The notes under the pieces are model-generated. The model did no database searches. It was not told the origin of the DNA and saw only the letters and a list, made by a program, of their open reading frames with translations. The translations under genes were made by a program, and so were the position numbers. 64,000 nt of DNA from Prevotella sp. P3-122 (lineage in GTDB: Bacteria; Bacteroidota; Bacteroidia; Bacteroidales; Bacteroidaceae): the NCBI RefSeq assembly GCF_002251365.1, contig NZ_NPJH01000049.1:62001-126000 (forward strand), read 5' to 3'. Every line of letters starts with the position of its first letter. Positions within the stretch are counted from its first letter, which is position 1. Positions 8,647 through 17,653 of this stretch are shown here, one piece after another.

Positions 8647-9297
8647 ATGAAATATTTTATAATAGAAAACGGAGAGCAGGCTGGACCGTTCAGCATCTAC
8701 GAGATGGCCGACAGGGGACTCAACTCTGATACCCTCGTATGGGCTGAAGGCATGGACAACTGGACTCCCGCCTGGCAGGTTGACGAGCTGAAGAGATTCC
8801 TCTACGGAAGGCAGCAGACTGCTACTGCCGCACCTGTCCCGCCTCCTGTACCAAAGCAGGTGGCTGAACCGCAACCGCAGGAACAGCATGATACGCAAAA
8901 ACGCAAGCGTCGTGGAGGCTGTTGTGCTGTCTTCATGTGGATAAGCCTTGGCATTATGGGGGTTGTGGTGATGATGCTTGTTGCTACTTGTCCTGACCGT
9001 CAGGCCCACAAGGAACTTATACGTGAGAATATCTGCAAGGCCGTCATGAAGGATGTACCTGATGACAACCTGCTGTCAAGAGGACTGAGCATGATAGGTG
9101 GCTCGTTGGTAAGCAGCCTGATTGACCCTATGCTCGACCAGGTGCTGGAGTATCACAACTATATCCTGTTCTCGACAACCACCGTCAACTATAAGGGCAA
9201 GGACAATACCACCTCCATAGGCATCTGCAACCATGTCTTCACTCTTGACGAGAGCGAGATTGCAGACGCCTTGAAAAAGGGGGTGGGTGTTCAGTAG
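8647..9297 (+). CDS. GYF_2-domain membrane protein with a DUF4359-like C-terminal domain
   Basis: A 216-residue protein with three visible parts. Residues 1-52 form a GYF_2-type domain (GPFSIYEM at 13-20, WAEGMDNWTPAW at 32-43). A proline-rich linker (60-80) and a basic patch (KRKRRG, 85-90) lead into one transmembrane segment (about 91-114). The C-terminal part starts CPDRQAH and resembles the DUF4359 family. GYF_2 domains are thought to bind proline-rich or disordered partners; no function is established here. The ATG was chosen over an upstream ATG lying inside the previous gene, because it gives a clean domain start. The gene ends 28 bases from the convergent GH30 gene. Confidence 0.7.
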   Translation: MKYFIIENGEQAGPFSIYEMADRGLNSDTLVWAEGMDNWTPAWQVDELKRFLYGRQQTATAAPVPPPVPKQVAEPQPQEQHDTQKRKRRGGCCAVFMWISLGIMGVVVMMLVATCPDRQAHKELIRENICKAVMKDVPDDNLLSRGLSMIGGSLVSSLIDPMLDQVLEYHNYILFSTTTVNYKGKDNTTSIGICNHVFTLDESEIADALKKGVGVQ

Positions 9298-9325
9298 ATT
9301 TTTACAATGTCTGGTGACAATTTCT

Positions 9326-11383
9326 TTAGTACAAAACCTTTCTTGCTTTGTTGTTGCCCGATACTACTATGTTGAGACCCTTTGATGGTGCTTGCAATCT
9401 TATGCCTTGTAGCGAGTAGTATCTCTCTTCTCCGCTGTTGTCTTCCAGACCGGCGGTCCTGATGGCGTTGTCAATAGGGTTTTCTATTACAGGCACCAGA
9501 TACCAGTGGCGGTGTCCTGCGGTGACCAGCGTTCCGTAGTCCCACAGTCCCACATTGGTGTCTGCGCTGTATTTCTCGCTTTCCAGGTCAAGGCATTTCC
9601 CCTCAAAGTCTGCACTCATAATCTTGCTGTAGATGCCGTCAACAGACTCAATGGAGAATGTCTGTCCCGTGTCGGCGGCAGTCTTGCTCGTCGTGACCTG
9701 ATACCCCGTAGAGCCTGTTATCAGCTTACCCTCACCGCTTTGTATGGTGTATATGCCGTTGGACTTCCGCTTGAAATACCACGTCTGCGACTTCTTCAGC
9801 AGGGCTGAGCCCTCAGCACTCTTTTCCATGTTGGCAATCTTCACAGTTCCGTTGTCGTCGGTGAGAGCAGCCTGCCAGTTGTATTGCGGTATGATAATAT
9901 ATGGTGTTCCCGTGCTTATTCCGCTACCCACTCCACTTGTCAGTGGGCTTATGGGCATGATGATGGTCATGATAGATACCGGAGGCATGTTGAATGCTGC
10001 GATGCTTCCGCCGTATGAGCATCCGTTGGTAATAGCCTTATGGCTTTCCGATGTCGTTGTGCGGTATACGATAGGTTCTCCGTTGATTTTGTAGCCGGAT
10101 ATGTCTACATTGTGCTTGACGTTGTTGCCTGTGGTGTTGATAGCCACGAGCACCAGGGTGTCACACTTGCTGTTGACGGCAGCCAGCGTGCTGTCTGACA
10201 GACTTGTTACGAATGAGTAGCCCTTCTTGATGTGCTGCGTCACCTGCTCCCTTACGTAGTAGTTCTTGACACGCTCCATGGTCTGTGCGGCAAAGTCGCC
10301 CTTTACCGTACACCACTGGTCGTTCCACTCTTCCACATACTGCCAGTCTACCCATGCTGCGGGGTGCATGTACCTTATGTCCTCAATGAGCCTCTTTGCC
10401 AGTTTCAGATTGCCGGCCAGTCCTGAGCCGCCGTCGCCAGTCTCGCTCTGCCACAGTGGCAGGTTGTTGGCTCTGGCCAGAGAACCTATGCGGCTTTTCG
10501 ATACTATGGAGCCAGAGTAGGAGTGGGTGTTCCATTGTCCAAGCATCGGCATCACAGTACCGTCGGAAAGATAGGAGTTGAACTCGCTGACCGACATGTC
10601 AACATTTGTCTCGTCGGATGCCGAGATTACGGTGTTCAGTCCCGACTCCTTGAGTATGGGGCTTAGCACCTTTAGGAATGCTGTCTGTGAGGCAATGTCG
10701 AAATGGCATCCTTCCTGCGAGCCTCCTGCATACCAGTAGTTGGTGTTTGGCTCGTTGAACGGCTCGAGGGTCTTGAACTCTATGCCGTATTCGTCCTTGT
10801 AGTGCTTGCATACGTCAACGAGGTAGTGGGCGAACTCCTCGTAGTATTCCGGCTTTAGGTTGTCCTTGTTTGCGTCTGTGTTTCCCGCGCAGCATCCGCT
10901 GTAGGTCATATAGTAGGGTGGGGTGTTGCTGAAAGCCTCGAAGATGGCATCGGGTCTCATTTCCTTAATCTTCAGCATAATTTTGCGCTGTGCTGCATCG
11001 CGCGTCCAGTCGTAGCTGTCCGAAGAGCTTGTCTTGAAGCCTTCCATCTCAGCCCTGCGTCCCTTGCCGCTGTCCATGTGGTGCAGTGTGCAGTTGGCGT
11101 TGTTGGGGTCGTCGCCTCCGGGTATGTTGTATCTGAATATGTTGCAGTTTAGTCCTTCCGGGCTGACGAGCCATGTTACCAGTTGGTCAATCTTGCTGTC
11201 GCTCCAGTTACCGCACATGTTTGCCCACCAGCACAATGATACGCCCCATCCCTCGTTCTGGTGCCATTTGTTGTATGGCATGACAGAATAGGACATGGTG
11301 CCCAGCTGGGCTGTGGCCTGTTGTGGAACAACTGTTGCCAGGGCTATGGCAACAGCTGCAAGCAGTTCCTTCTTGCTTTTCAT
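9326..11383 (-). CDS. Secreted GH30-family glycoside hydrolase with ricin-type beta-trefoil domain
   Basis: A 685-residue secreted enzyme. After a signal peptide (1-25) comes a (beta/alpha)8 catalytic domain of clan GH-A, family GH30 type, with acid/base Glu211 in FNEPN and nucleophile Glu314 in QSETG. A beta-sandwich follows (about 390-470), then a ricin B-like carbohydrate-binding domain (about 485-635), and a short C-terminal stretch (about 655-685, YYSLQGIRLQAP) resembling type IX sorting tails. GH30 enzymes act on beta-1,6-galactans, beta-1,6-glucans or xylans; the sequence most resembles the endo-beta-1,6-galactanase type, but that is a judgement and not proven. It lies about 100 bases downstream of the small secreted protein gene. 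Confidence 0.85.
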   Translation of the reverse strand: MKSKKELLAAVAIALATVVPQQATAQLGTMSYSVMPYNKWHQNEGWGVSLCWWANMCGNWSDSKIDQLVTWLVSPEGLNCNIFRYNIPGGDDPNNANCTLHHMDSGKGRRAEMEGFKTSSSDSYDWTRDAAQRKIMLKIKEMRPDAIFEAFSNTPPYYMTYSGCCAGNTDANKDNLKPEYYEEFAHYLVDVCKHYKDEYGIEFKTLEPFNEPNTNYWYAGGSQEGCHFDIASQTAFLKVLSPILKESGLNTVISASDETNVDMSVSEFNSYLSDGTVMPMLGQWNTHSYSGSIVSKSRIGSLARANNLPLWQSETGDGGSGLAGNLKLAKRLIEDIRYMHPAAWVDWQYVEEWNDQWCTVKGDFAAQTMERVKNYYVREQVTQHIKKGYSFVTSLSDSTLAAVNSKCDTLVLVAINTTGNNVKHNVDISGYKINGEPIVYRTTTSESHKAITNGCSYGGSIAAFNMPPVSIMTIIMPISPLTSGVGSGISTGTPYIIIPQYNWQAALTDDNGTVKIANMEKSAEGSALLKKSQTWYFKRKSNGIYTIQSGEGKLITGSTGYQVTTSKTAADTGQTFSIESVDGIYSKIMSADFEGKCLDLESEKYSADTNVGLWDYGTLVTAGHRHWYLVPVIENPIDNAIRTAGLEDNSGEERYYSLQGIRLQAPSKGLNIVVSGNNKARKVLY

Positions 11384-11483
11384 AAATAGGTAGTTTTTTG
11401 TTATGGTTTATAGGTTTTGTTATTGCCAGATAGCCCGGATAGTCTGGGGGAATTCATTTCTTCATGTTCAGGGCTTTGGGCTT

Positions 11484-11978
11484 TCACTTCTTGGCATCCC
11501 ATTCCCTCAGCACCTCCTTGGCTTTCTTCAGATGAGCCTTGTCCCTGCGTCCCCTTCTGTCGAGCATGTTGGCGAAATCGAACGATGCACCGCTGCTCTG
11601 TCTCGGCATTTGTGCTGCTGCCGCCTTGGCAGCTTCCGAGAACATCATTATACTCTCGGTCCTGCGGTCCTTGCCCCATATCGTCACTTCCGTAAGGGAG
11701 TTCATGGCTGGCAGCAGCATTAGGGTGTCGACGGCTGTTGCCTCTTGCATGGTGTAGCCGAGGTAGCCTGCTCTGGTGAATGTAGCCTCGGTGAACGAGG
11801 CCGGCAGGTGGCATATGCCCTGATAGTCTGTGGTGTCGGTATAGAGGCTTGGCACGACGACTGCCACACCCCGCAATGGAATCTTGGTCTCTATGTCGCA
11901 TACCACAATCTTTCTTTGAGCCAGCGACTCCGCACAGCCATAGGTGACGAGTATGGTGAGCATCAGCAGGCTGCGCAT
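11484..11978 (-). CDS. Secreted protein with carboxypeptidase-regulatory-like (CNA-B type) domain
   Basis: A predicted 164-residue exported protein. The start MRSLLMLTILVTYGCAESLAQ gives a signal peptide; the frame is open for 34 more codons upstream, but a -7 box lies within that stretch, so the internal Met was chosen. The mature part begins with a beta-sandwich of the kind found at the N-terminus of TonB-dependent receptors (IPLRGVAVVVPSLYTDTTDYQG), then a charged, alpha-helical tail (RRGRRDKAHLKKAKEVLREWD). There is no catalytic motif. It may be a surface or periplasmic accessory protein; its function is unknown. It lies upstream of the GH30 gene on the same strand. Confidence 0.55.
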   Translation of the reverse strand: MRSLLMLTILVTYGCAESLAQRKIVVCDIETKIPLRGVAVVVPSLYTDTTDYQGICHLPASFTEATFTRAGYLGYTMQEATAVDTLMLLPAMNSLTEVTIWGKDRRTESIMMFSEAAKAAAAQMPRQSSGASFDFANMLDRRGRRDKAHLKKAKEVLREWDAKK

Positions 11979-12037
11979 CAGGGAGCAGTCATCGCCGCAT
12001 GTTGGTAATATTATGTGCTTTGTCGGTAACATGTTGA

Positions 12038-12045
12038 CAAAGGTA
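12038..12045 (-). promoter_or_regulatory. -7 box of the small secreted protein gene
   Basis: TACCTTTG on the minus strand. It argues against the longest frame start at 12080 and in favour of 11978. Confidence 0.5.
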
Positions 12046-12120
12046 GTGATATTGCCAAAACATGCCGCACGGCTTATCATTCTTTAAGCTTAAAAAAGCA
12101 ATTTAAATTAAATGCTGTCA

Positions 12121-13197
12121 TCAAAGGCAAATTTCTCCGCTGCCGTAGCATCGGTGATGTTGCTCGTCATAGACAACGCAGAACTGGCCTGGTGCCACCC
12201 CATGGATTTTCTCGTCTGAGTGAATGATGTACTCGCCGTCTGCTGCTTTCTCCACTGTCGCATGGTGCCATTCGGGCGTATGCCTTATCTTGAACGTGAC
12301 ACGCGGCTCGTTGACCTCTGTCGTGAGGAAGTGGAAATCGTGTATTCTGAACTCCTTCCTGTATGCCGTCTCCGGGTCGTAGCCGTGGCTTACATACAGA
12401 ATGTTGTTCTCTACATCTTTCTTCACCACAAACCACGGACCTCCGCCGAAGCCCAGTCCCTTGCGCTGTCCTATGGTGTGGAACCACAGCCCGCGGTGCT
12501 CTCCGATGTTTTTTCCCGTTTCAAGTTCTATGACCAATCCAGGCTTCTCTCCCAGATATCGTCTTATATACTCGTTGTAGTTTATCTGTCCGAGGAAGCA
12601 GATGCCCTGGCTGTCCTTGCGCTTTGCGTTGACAAGATGTTCGCGCTCTGCAATCTCCCTTACTTCCTCCTTCATGTAGTGTCCTATGGGGAATATGGCC
12701 TTGCGCAGCTGCCAGTCGTATATCTGGGCGAGGAAGTCGGTCTGGTCTTTCACTGGGTCAGGGCTTGTAGTAAGCCATTTCCTGCCGTCTATCCACTCTG
12801 TCTGTGCGTAGTGTCCTGTTGCTATGAGGTCGTAATTGTGCCCCATCTTCTCGTCGAAGGCACCAAACTTCACGAGCCTGTTGCACATCACGTCGGGATT
12901 GGGCGTGAAGCCAGCCTTAACCTTCTCCATGGTGTAGCTTGTCACCTTTGTCCAATATTCCTTGTGGCAGTCCACCACCTGCAACTTGCATCCGTACCTG
13001 TGTGCCACGGCAGTAGCCATCTCCAGGTCCTCCTCGCTTGAGCAGTCCCATTCCTCCTTCTCCTCCGGTCCAATCTTTATGTAGAAGCAGTCAGGGTGCA
13101 GCCCCATTCTTGCCAGCTCATGAACCACAACACTGCTGTCGACGCCTCCAGATAGCAGCACGGCGATACGTTTGTCTTTTATCTCTCCTATATTCAT
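12121..13197 (-). CDS. mnmA: tRNA-specific 2-thiouridylase
   Basis: It thiolates U34 in the anticodon of Lys, Glu and Gln tRNAs using sulfur relayed by a cysteine desulfurase. The 358-residue chain has the PP-loop SGGVDSS (16-22) for adenylating the tRNA. The two catalytic cysteines are visible: Cys105 in NPDVMCN and Cys200 in SQGICFLG. The signature GHYA (128-131) and the C-terminal beta-barrel (from about 270) are intact. A possible -7 box (TAAGTTTG, 13202-13209) is very close to the ATG. The gene is divergent from trkH with a 256-base shared upstream region. Confidence 0.95.
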   Translation of the reverse strand: MNIGEIKDKRIAVLLSGGVDSSVVVHELARMGLHPDCFYIKIGPEEKEEWDCSSEEDLEMATAVAHRYGCKLQVVDCHKEYWTKVTSYTMEKVKAGFTPNPDVMCNRLVKFGAFDEKMGHNYDLIATGHYAQTEWIDGRKWLTTSPDPVKDQTDFLAQIYDWQLRKAIFPIGHYMKEEVREIAEREHLVNAKRKDSQGICFLGQINYNEYIRRYLGEKPGLVIELETGKNIGEHRGLWFHTIGQRKGLGFGGGPWFVVKKDVENNILYVSHGYDPETAYRKEFRIHDFHFLTTEVNEPRVTFKIRHTPEWHHATVEKAADGEYIIHSDEKIHGVAPGQFCVVYDEQHHRCYGSGEICL

Positions 13198-13201
13198 GTT
13201 G

Positions 13202-13209
13202 CAAACTTA
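13202..13209 (-). promoter_or_regulatory. Possible -7 box of mnmA
   Basis: TAAGTTTG ends four bases before the ATG. It would imply an almost leaderless mRNA, so confidence is low. Confidence 0.35.
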
Positions 13210-13353
13210 CAAAAAAAAAACGACACGCGGAATACATTCCTCCTTTTTCTTAATTAGGCATTGTGGATGTTGTTGTGAAAATCCTGTCCTGTTTACCATA
13301 TTGAAAGGCTTACCTTCCCAAAATGAAAAGGTCTTAAGGATTGTTGTATTTCC

Positions 13354-13380
13354 GACTATAACACTATCTTGTTGATAGTC
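13354..13380 (+). promoter_or_regulatory. Inverted-repeat site upstream of the sigma-54-like promoter
   Basis: GACTAT (13354-13359) pairs with ATAGTC (13375-13380), and within it ACTATC (13363-13368) pairs with GATAGT (13374-13379). Nested dyads about 30-50 bases upstream of the -24 box could bind a regulator. Enhancer sites for sigma-54 activators are often farther away, so the role is uncertain. Confidence 0.4.
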
Positions 13381-13407
13381 TATCACTTGCCCCTGCGCTT
13401 GGCTTTT

Positions 13408-13423
13408 TGGCTCATCTTTTGCA
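13408..13423 (+). promoter_or_regulatory. Putative sigma-54 (-24/-12) promoter of the trkH operon
   Basis: TGGCTCATCTTTTGCA has the invariant GG and GC with ten bases between, and matches the TGGCAC-N5-TTGCA consensus except at two positions. It would start transcription about 20 bases before the trkH ATG. The operon itself encodes a sigma-54 activator. Confidence 0.65.
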
Positions 13424-13453
13424 GGTGTGATAAGGAAAAAAATATAGCCGGAT

Positions 13454-14950
13454 ATGAATCTTAAGCAATATGGGGTGAGCCCCAATATGGAAAAAGAAGT
13501 CAGCTATCGGTTTATCGCCCATCTGACAGGCCTGTTGTTGGCATTTGAATCCATGCTGCTGTTGGCATGCTGCTGCGTGTCCATGATATATGGCGAAAGA
13601 GATTTGATGTCGTTTGTCATTTCTTTTGCCGTATGTCTGTCAGTGAGTGCCATACTGTTGATATATGGCCGTAGAAAGAAGTGTGCCATGTCGCGCAACG
13701 AGGGGTATATAGTGGTGGCTCTTTCCTGGGTGTTTTTCTCGGTTTTCGGAATGGTTCCCTACCTATGGGGAGGATTCATCCCAAATATCACCGACGCTTT
13801 CTTTGAGACCATGTCAGGCTTCACAACTACAGGAGCCACCATATTGGACAATATAGAAAGCATGCCCCATGGTATATTGTTCTGGCGTAGTCTGACGCAA
13901 TGGATAGGCGGTTTGGGAATTGTATGTTTCACCATAGTCCTTTTGCCTGGTTTCGGAGCGAGCAGTCAGATGCTCTACCTGTCGGAGGCAACGGGCGTGA
14001 CCCATAATAAGCTTTGTCCCAAGACTCGTGTGATGGCGCGGTATATCTTTATGGTGTATATATTGTTGACAGCTGTAGAGAGCGCACTGCTGATGGCGGG
14101 CGGCATGGGACTGTTTGATGCCGTGTGCCATTCGATGACCACCACTGCCACAGGAGGCTTCTCTACCAAGCAGGCAAGCATAGCCTATTGGCACTCTCCA
14201 TATATAGAATATGTGGTATCGCTGTTCATGTTGCTTTCCGCCATCAATTTCTCGCTCTATATTGTTGCCTGCAAGAGCAAATGGAAACAACTTCGGAAAA
14301 ATACAGAATTGAAATGGTTTGCCTGCTCCGTTGGTCTGCTAACGCTCGTTATCTCGGTGGTACTCTTCCTGAATAACGGCTATGGTGTAGAGGAGGCGTT
14401 CCGCAAGTCGCTGTTTCAGGTGGCCACCTGTCATACCTCATGCGGTTTTGCCACCGATGACTACAACCTGTGGCCACCGTTCACATGGATGCTGCTGATA
14501 TTCGCCATGTTGTCGGGTGGATGTACCGGCTCCACAAGTGGAGGAGTAAAGAACCTAAGGCTCATAATCATCGCCAATTGCATACGCAACCAGTTCCGGC
14601 AGATACTCCATCCGCGTGCTGTTCTGCCGGTAAGAGCAGGGTTCCCGTTTGACAATAAGTTGGTGACAACGGTCCTGGTATTCTTTGCTGCCTATCTGTC
14701 GGTCGCCTTTATAGGCTGGACACTGTTGATGGCATTCGGCGTGGACTTTACCGAGGCGATGAGCACCGTGATCTCGGCAATGGGCAATGTAGGCCCGGGA
14801 TTAGGCAGTTTCGGACCGGCCTTCTCTTGGGCAGCACTGCCCGATGCTGCCAAATGGATACTCTCTTCTCTGATGCTCATCGGCCGACTTGAGATATTCG
14901 GTTTCCTACTAATATTCTATCGGTCTACGTGGAAGGGAAGCTGGTCATAG
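13454..14950 (+). CDS. trkH: TrkH/KtrB-family potassium transporter subunit
   Basis: A 498-residue inner-membrane protein predicted to carry potassium inward. It shows the fourfold M1-P-M2 architecture: four P-loop filters can be read, SGFTTTGAT (about 118-126), TTTATGGF (about 226-233), TSCGFA (about 325-330) and AMGNVGPG (about 443-450). A regulatory TrkA/KtrA (RCK) subunit is not encoded nearby. It is the first gene of a probable operon with the KdpD-like sensor, histidine kinase and NtrC-type regulator (gaps of 49, 43 and 19 bases). The upstream promoter looks sigma-54-dependent, so expression may be switched by the operon's own regulator. Confidence 0.9.
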   Translation: MNLKQYGVSPNMEKEVSYRFIAHLTGLLLAFESMLLLACCCVSMIYGERDLMSFVISFAVCLSVSAILLIYGRRKKCAMSRNEGYIVVALSWVFFSVFGMVPYLWGGFIPNITDAFFETMSGFTTTGATILDNIESMPHGILFWRSLTQWIGGLGIVCFTIVLLPGFGASSQMLYLSEATGVTHNKLCPKTRVMARYIFMVYILLTAVESALLMAGGMGLFDAVCHSMTTTATGGFSTKQASIAYWHSPYIEYVVSLFMLLSAINFSLYIVACKSKWKQLRKNTELKWFACSVGLLTLVISVVLFLNNGYGVEEAFRKSLFQVATCHTSCGFATDDYNLWPPFTWMLLIFAMLSGGCTGSTSGGVKNLRLIIIANCIRNQFRQILHPRAVLPVRAGFPFDNKLVTTVLVFFAAYLSVAFIGWTLLMAFGVDFTEAMSTVISAMGNVGPGLGSFGPAFSWAALPDAAKWILSSLMLIGRLEIFGFLLIFYRSTWKGSWS

Positions 14951-14999
14951 GCAGACAACATATTATACAATAAATGTATCACAACAAACGTTTTTTTAG

Positions 15000-16121
15000 A
15001 TGGAAGAGAACACGCAGAATTTTCTTGACCTGATACGGCGGTCGCACCGTGGACGGTTTAAGATATATATAGGAATGATTGCCGGAGTGGGCAAGACCTA
15101 CCGTATGCTTCAGGATGCCCGCGAGATGCTCCGGCAGGGCACAGACGTGCAAATAGGATTTGTGGAGACTCATGGCAGGCCCGACACGGTGAAGGCTCTG
15201 AAAGGACTGCCTGTCATCCCGCGCAAACGAGTGTTCTACAAGGGCAAGGAGATAGAGGAGATGGACCTTGACGCCATATTGCAAGTGCATCCTGAAATAG
15301 TGATAGTGGATGAGCTTGCCCACACCAATGTGGAAGGTTGCCGCCACGCCAAACGATGGCAAGACGTGATGGAACTGCTCGAAGCTGGTATCAACGTGAT
15401 TTCGGCAGTCAACATCCAGCACATCGAGAGCCTGAACGATGAGGTGCGCAAGATGGTGGGTGTAGATGTGAAGGAACGCATCCCCGACAGTGTGCTTCGT
15501 GAGGCCGACGAGGTGGTGAATATCGATCTCGCCGCCGAGGAGTTGGTGGAACGTCTGAAAGCTGGCAAGATATATGCCAAGGAGAAGATACAGACAGCAC
15601 TCGACAATTTCTTTAATCCCGGAAATATCCTGCAGTTGAGGGAACTGGCACTTAGGGAAGTTGCCTTCAGAGTGGGGAAGAAGGTGGATTATGAAGTGAA
15701 GCACAGGGAACAAGGCGTGAAGGGGATGGCACGTCTGGTGGTGTGTGTAAGCAGTAATAACGAGACGCAGCAACACATCATACGAAAGGCTGCCCGTATG
15801 GCCGACACGTATAATGCCGAACTGGTAGCACTTTATGTGCAGACTGCCAACGAGGATAACGACTGCATACCTCTTGACACCCAACGCCATTTGATGGGTC
15901 ATCTGCAACTCGTGGTGGAGCTCGGGGGAAGGGTTCATAAGGTGGTTTCCGACAATATAGCCCTGACAATTGCCGATTTCTGTCGCGAGCAGCAAGCTTC
16001 GGTGTTATGTATGGGACATCCGTCTCTCTCCATGCCCCGCCTGCTGTTCAGGGTGGGGAGCTATCGGAAATTGTTATCTGAATTAAAAGAAATGAGCGTG
16101 GATTTGATTATCGTTTCATAA
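15000..16121 (+). CDS. Stand-alone KdpD sensor domain with USP domain (no kinase part)
   Basis: A 373-residue soluble protein matching the cytosolic N-terminal half of KdpD, the potassium/osmosensor kinase. The KdpD domain contains the Walker A motif GMIAGVGKT (25-33) and the Walker B-like IVIVDELAHTN (about 99-109). A universal-stress-protein domain follows (from about 245), a site known in KdpD for binding cyclic di-AMP or other ligands. The transmembrane and histidine kinase parts of full-length KdpD are missing; the next gene supplies a separate membrane kinase, so the sensor is split in two. The kdpFABC pump genes it usually serves are not in the window. Confidence 0.9.
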   Translation: MEENTQNFLDLIRRSHRGRFKIYIGMIAGVGKTYRMLQDAREMLRQGTDVQIGFVETHGRPDTVKALKGLPVIPRKRVFYKGKEIEEMDLDAILQVHPEIVIVDELAHTNVEGCRHAKRWQDVMELLEAGINVISAVNIQHIESLNDEVRKMVGVDVKERIPDSVLREADEVVNIDLAAEELVERLKAGKIYAKEKIQTALDNFFNPGNILQLRELALREVAFRVGKKVDYEVKHREQGVKGMARLVVCVSSNNETQQHIIRKAARMADTYNAELVALYVQTANEDNDCIPLDTQRHLMGHLQLVVELGGRVHKVVSDNIALTIADFCREQQASVLCMGHPSLSMPRLLFRVGSYRKLLSELKEMSVDLIIVS

Positions 16122-16164
16122 GATAGTGGGCGCTCGGCATAATAATTATAAAAACAAGAAGATT

Positions 16165-17634
16165 ATGAATATCAAGGAAAAACTTACACTGTCCGTTGGC
16201 GTGCTTGTATCGCTGATTGTCGCACTGGTGGCTCTTTCAGTCTTCAGTCTGCAGATATTGACGGCTACAGAGCCTACTTCTCCGATGGCAGACTATGGTC
16301 TGACGAGGGCACTCACCTTGCTACTCGTTTTTGGAGCATTGAGCATAGCCATCGGTGTGTGGATGCTGGTAAAGCTGCCAAAAACAGTCACCCGCCCGTT
16401 TCAGGAACTTACTAAAGGCATCAACGAGATTGCCAATCATAACTACGACACCGAATTGAATCTCATTGGCAGCCGTGAGATGGAGCAGCTGTCGTCGAAC
16501 TTCAACCGTATGGCGCACCGACTGCGTGATTACCACAACTCGTCGCTGTCGAAACTGCGCGTGTCGAAGCAATACATCGAAACCATCATCGACTCTATCG
16601 ATGAGCCTATCATTTGCATCGACCGTAACCTGACGCTATACTTCATCAATAACGAGGCGCTTGACATTCTCAACCTGAAACGCGAGGAGGTAATCGGCAA
16701 GTCGGCACAGGAGACAGCCTTGCGCAACGACCTGCTGCGCCGATTGCTTGTAGGGATGGAAGGAGATAAGGAACAGGAGGGCGACGAGAAGAAATCAGAA
16801 GATAAGAATCAACCGCTTAAGATATATGCCGACAACAAGGAGAGTTATTTCCAAGTGAAATATCTGCCTGTGAAGATGACAGACAGTGCGGGTGACGTGA
16901 AGGAGAGCGGTACGGTGATTATGCTGAAGAACATCACGGAATTTCACAAGCTCGATGTGGCAAAGACCACATTCATCTCCACCATATCTCACGAATTGAA
17001 GACACCTATCTCGGCCATATTGATGAGTCAGCAGTTGCTTGCCGACAACCGTGTGGGCGGACTCAATACAGAGCAGAAGGAACTGTCGGACAGCATACGT
17101 GAGAATGGAGAAAGACTGCTCAGCATTACGGGAGAGCTACTCAACATGACACAGGTGGAGAGCGGGGCGCTGCAGCTGAAGCCTCATATAACAAGGCCTA
17201 TCGAACTCATCGACTATGCCATCAAGGCCAATCAGGTGCAGGCCGACAAATTCCATATCAACATAGAGGTTGAATACCCGAAGGAGAAAATAAGCAAGCT
17301 GTATGTAGATAGCGAGAAGATAGCTTGGGTACTCACCAATCTGTTGAGCAATGCCATACGCTATTCTCCTGAAAATGGACGCGTCATCATAGGTGCCGAA
17401 CAACATGACAAACATTACGTCACAATGTTTGTGCGTGATTTCGGACGTGGCATCGACCCGCGGTATCATGACAGTATCTTCGAGCGATACTTCCGAGTGC
17501 CTGGCACCAAGATACAGGGCAGCGGACTGGGACTCTCCATCTCGCGTGACTTTGTTGAGGCGCATAATGGCACGCTTACCGTTGAAAGTGAATTAGGCAA
17601 GGGCAGTAAGTTTGTTGTTACATTGCCAGTGTAA
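16165..17634 (+). CDS. Membrane histidine kinase with HAMP and PAS domains
   Basis: A 489-residue sensor kinase. Two transmembrane segments (about 8-30 and 48-70) enclose a very short periplasmic loop, so the input is probably not extracytoplasmic. HAMP (70-124), PAS (about 135-260), HisKA with His276 in ISHELKTP and a HATPase domain (N box NLLSNAIRYSP, G1 DFGRGID, G2 GSGLGLS) follow. The short loop and position after the KdpD-like protein suggest that the latter is its input module. The ATG at 16165 gives the hydrophobic N-terminus and was preferred to an upstream codon. Its cognate regulator lies 19 bases downstream. Confidence 0.9.
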   Translation: MNIKEKLTLSVGVLVSLIVALVALSVFSLQILTATEPTSPMADYGLTRALTLLLVFGALSIAIGVWMLVKLPKTVTRPFQELTKGINEIANHNYDTELNLIGSREMEQLSSNFNRMAHRLRDYHNSSLSKLRVSKQYIETIIDSIDEPIICIDRNLTLYFINNEALDILNLKREEVIGKSAQETALRNDLLRRLLVGMEGDKEQEGDEKKSEDKNQPLKIYADNKESYFQVKYLPVKMTDSAGDVKESGTVIMLKNITEFHKLDVAKTTFISTISHELKTPISAILMSQQLLADNRVGGLNTEQKELSDSIRENGERLLSITGELLNMTQVESGALQLKPHITRPIELIDYAIKANQVQADKFHINIEVEYPKEKISKLYVDSEKIAWVLTNLLSNAIRYSPENGRVIIGAEQHDKHYVTMFVRDFGRGIDPRYHDSIFERYFRVPGTKIQGSGLGLSISRDFVEAHNGTLTVESELGKGSKFVVTLPV

Positions 17635-17653
17635 ATAACATATAGAAAGAACT

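Noticed and set aside
15000..16121. Complete KdpD histidine kinase
   Set aside because: It stops after the USP domain; transmembrane, HisKA and HATPase parts are absent and are supplied by the next gene.
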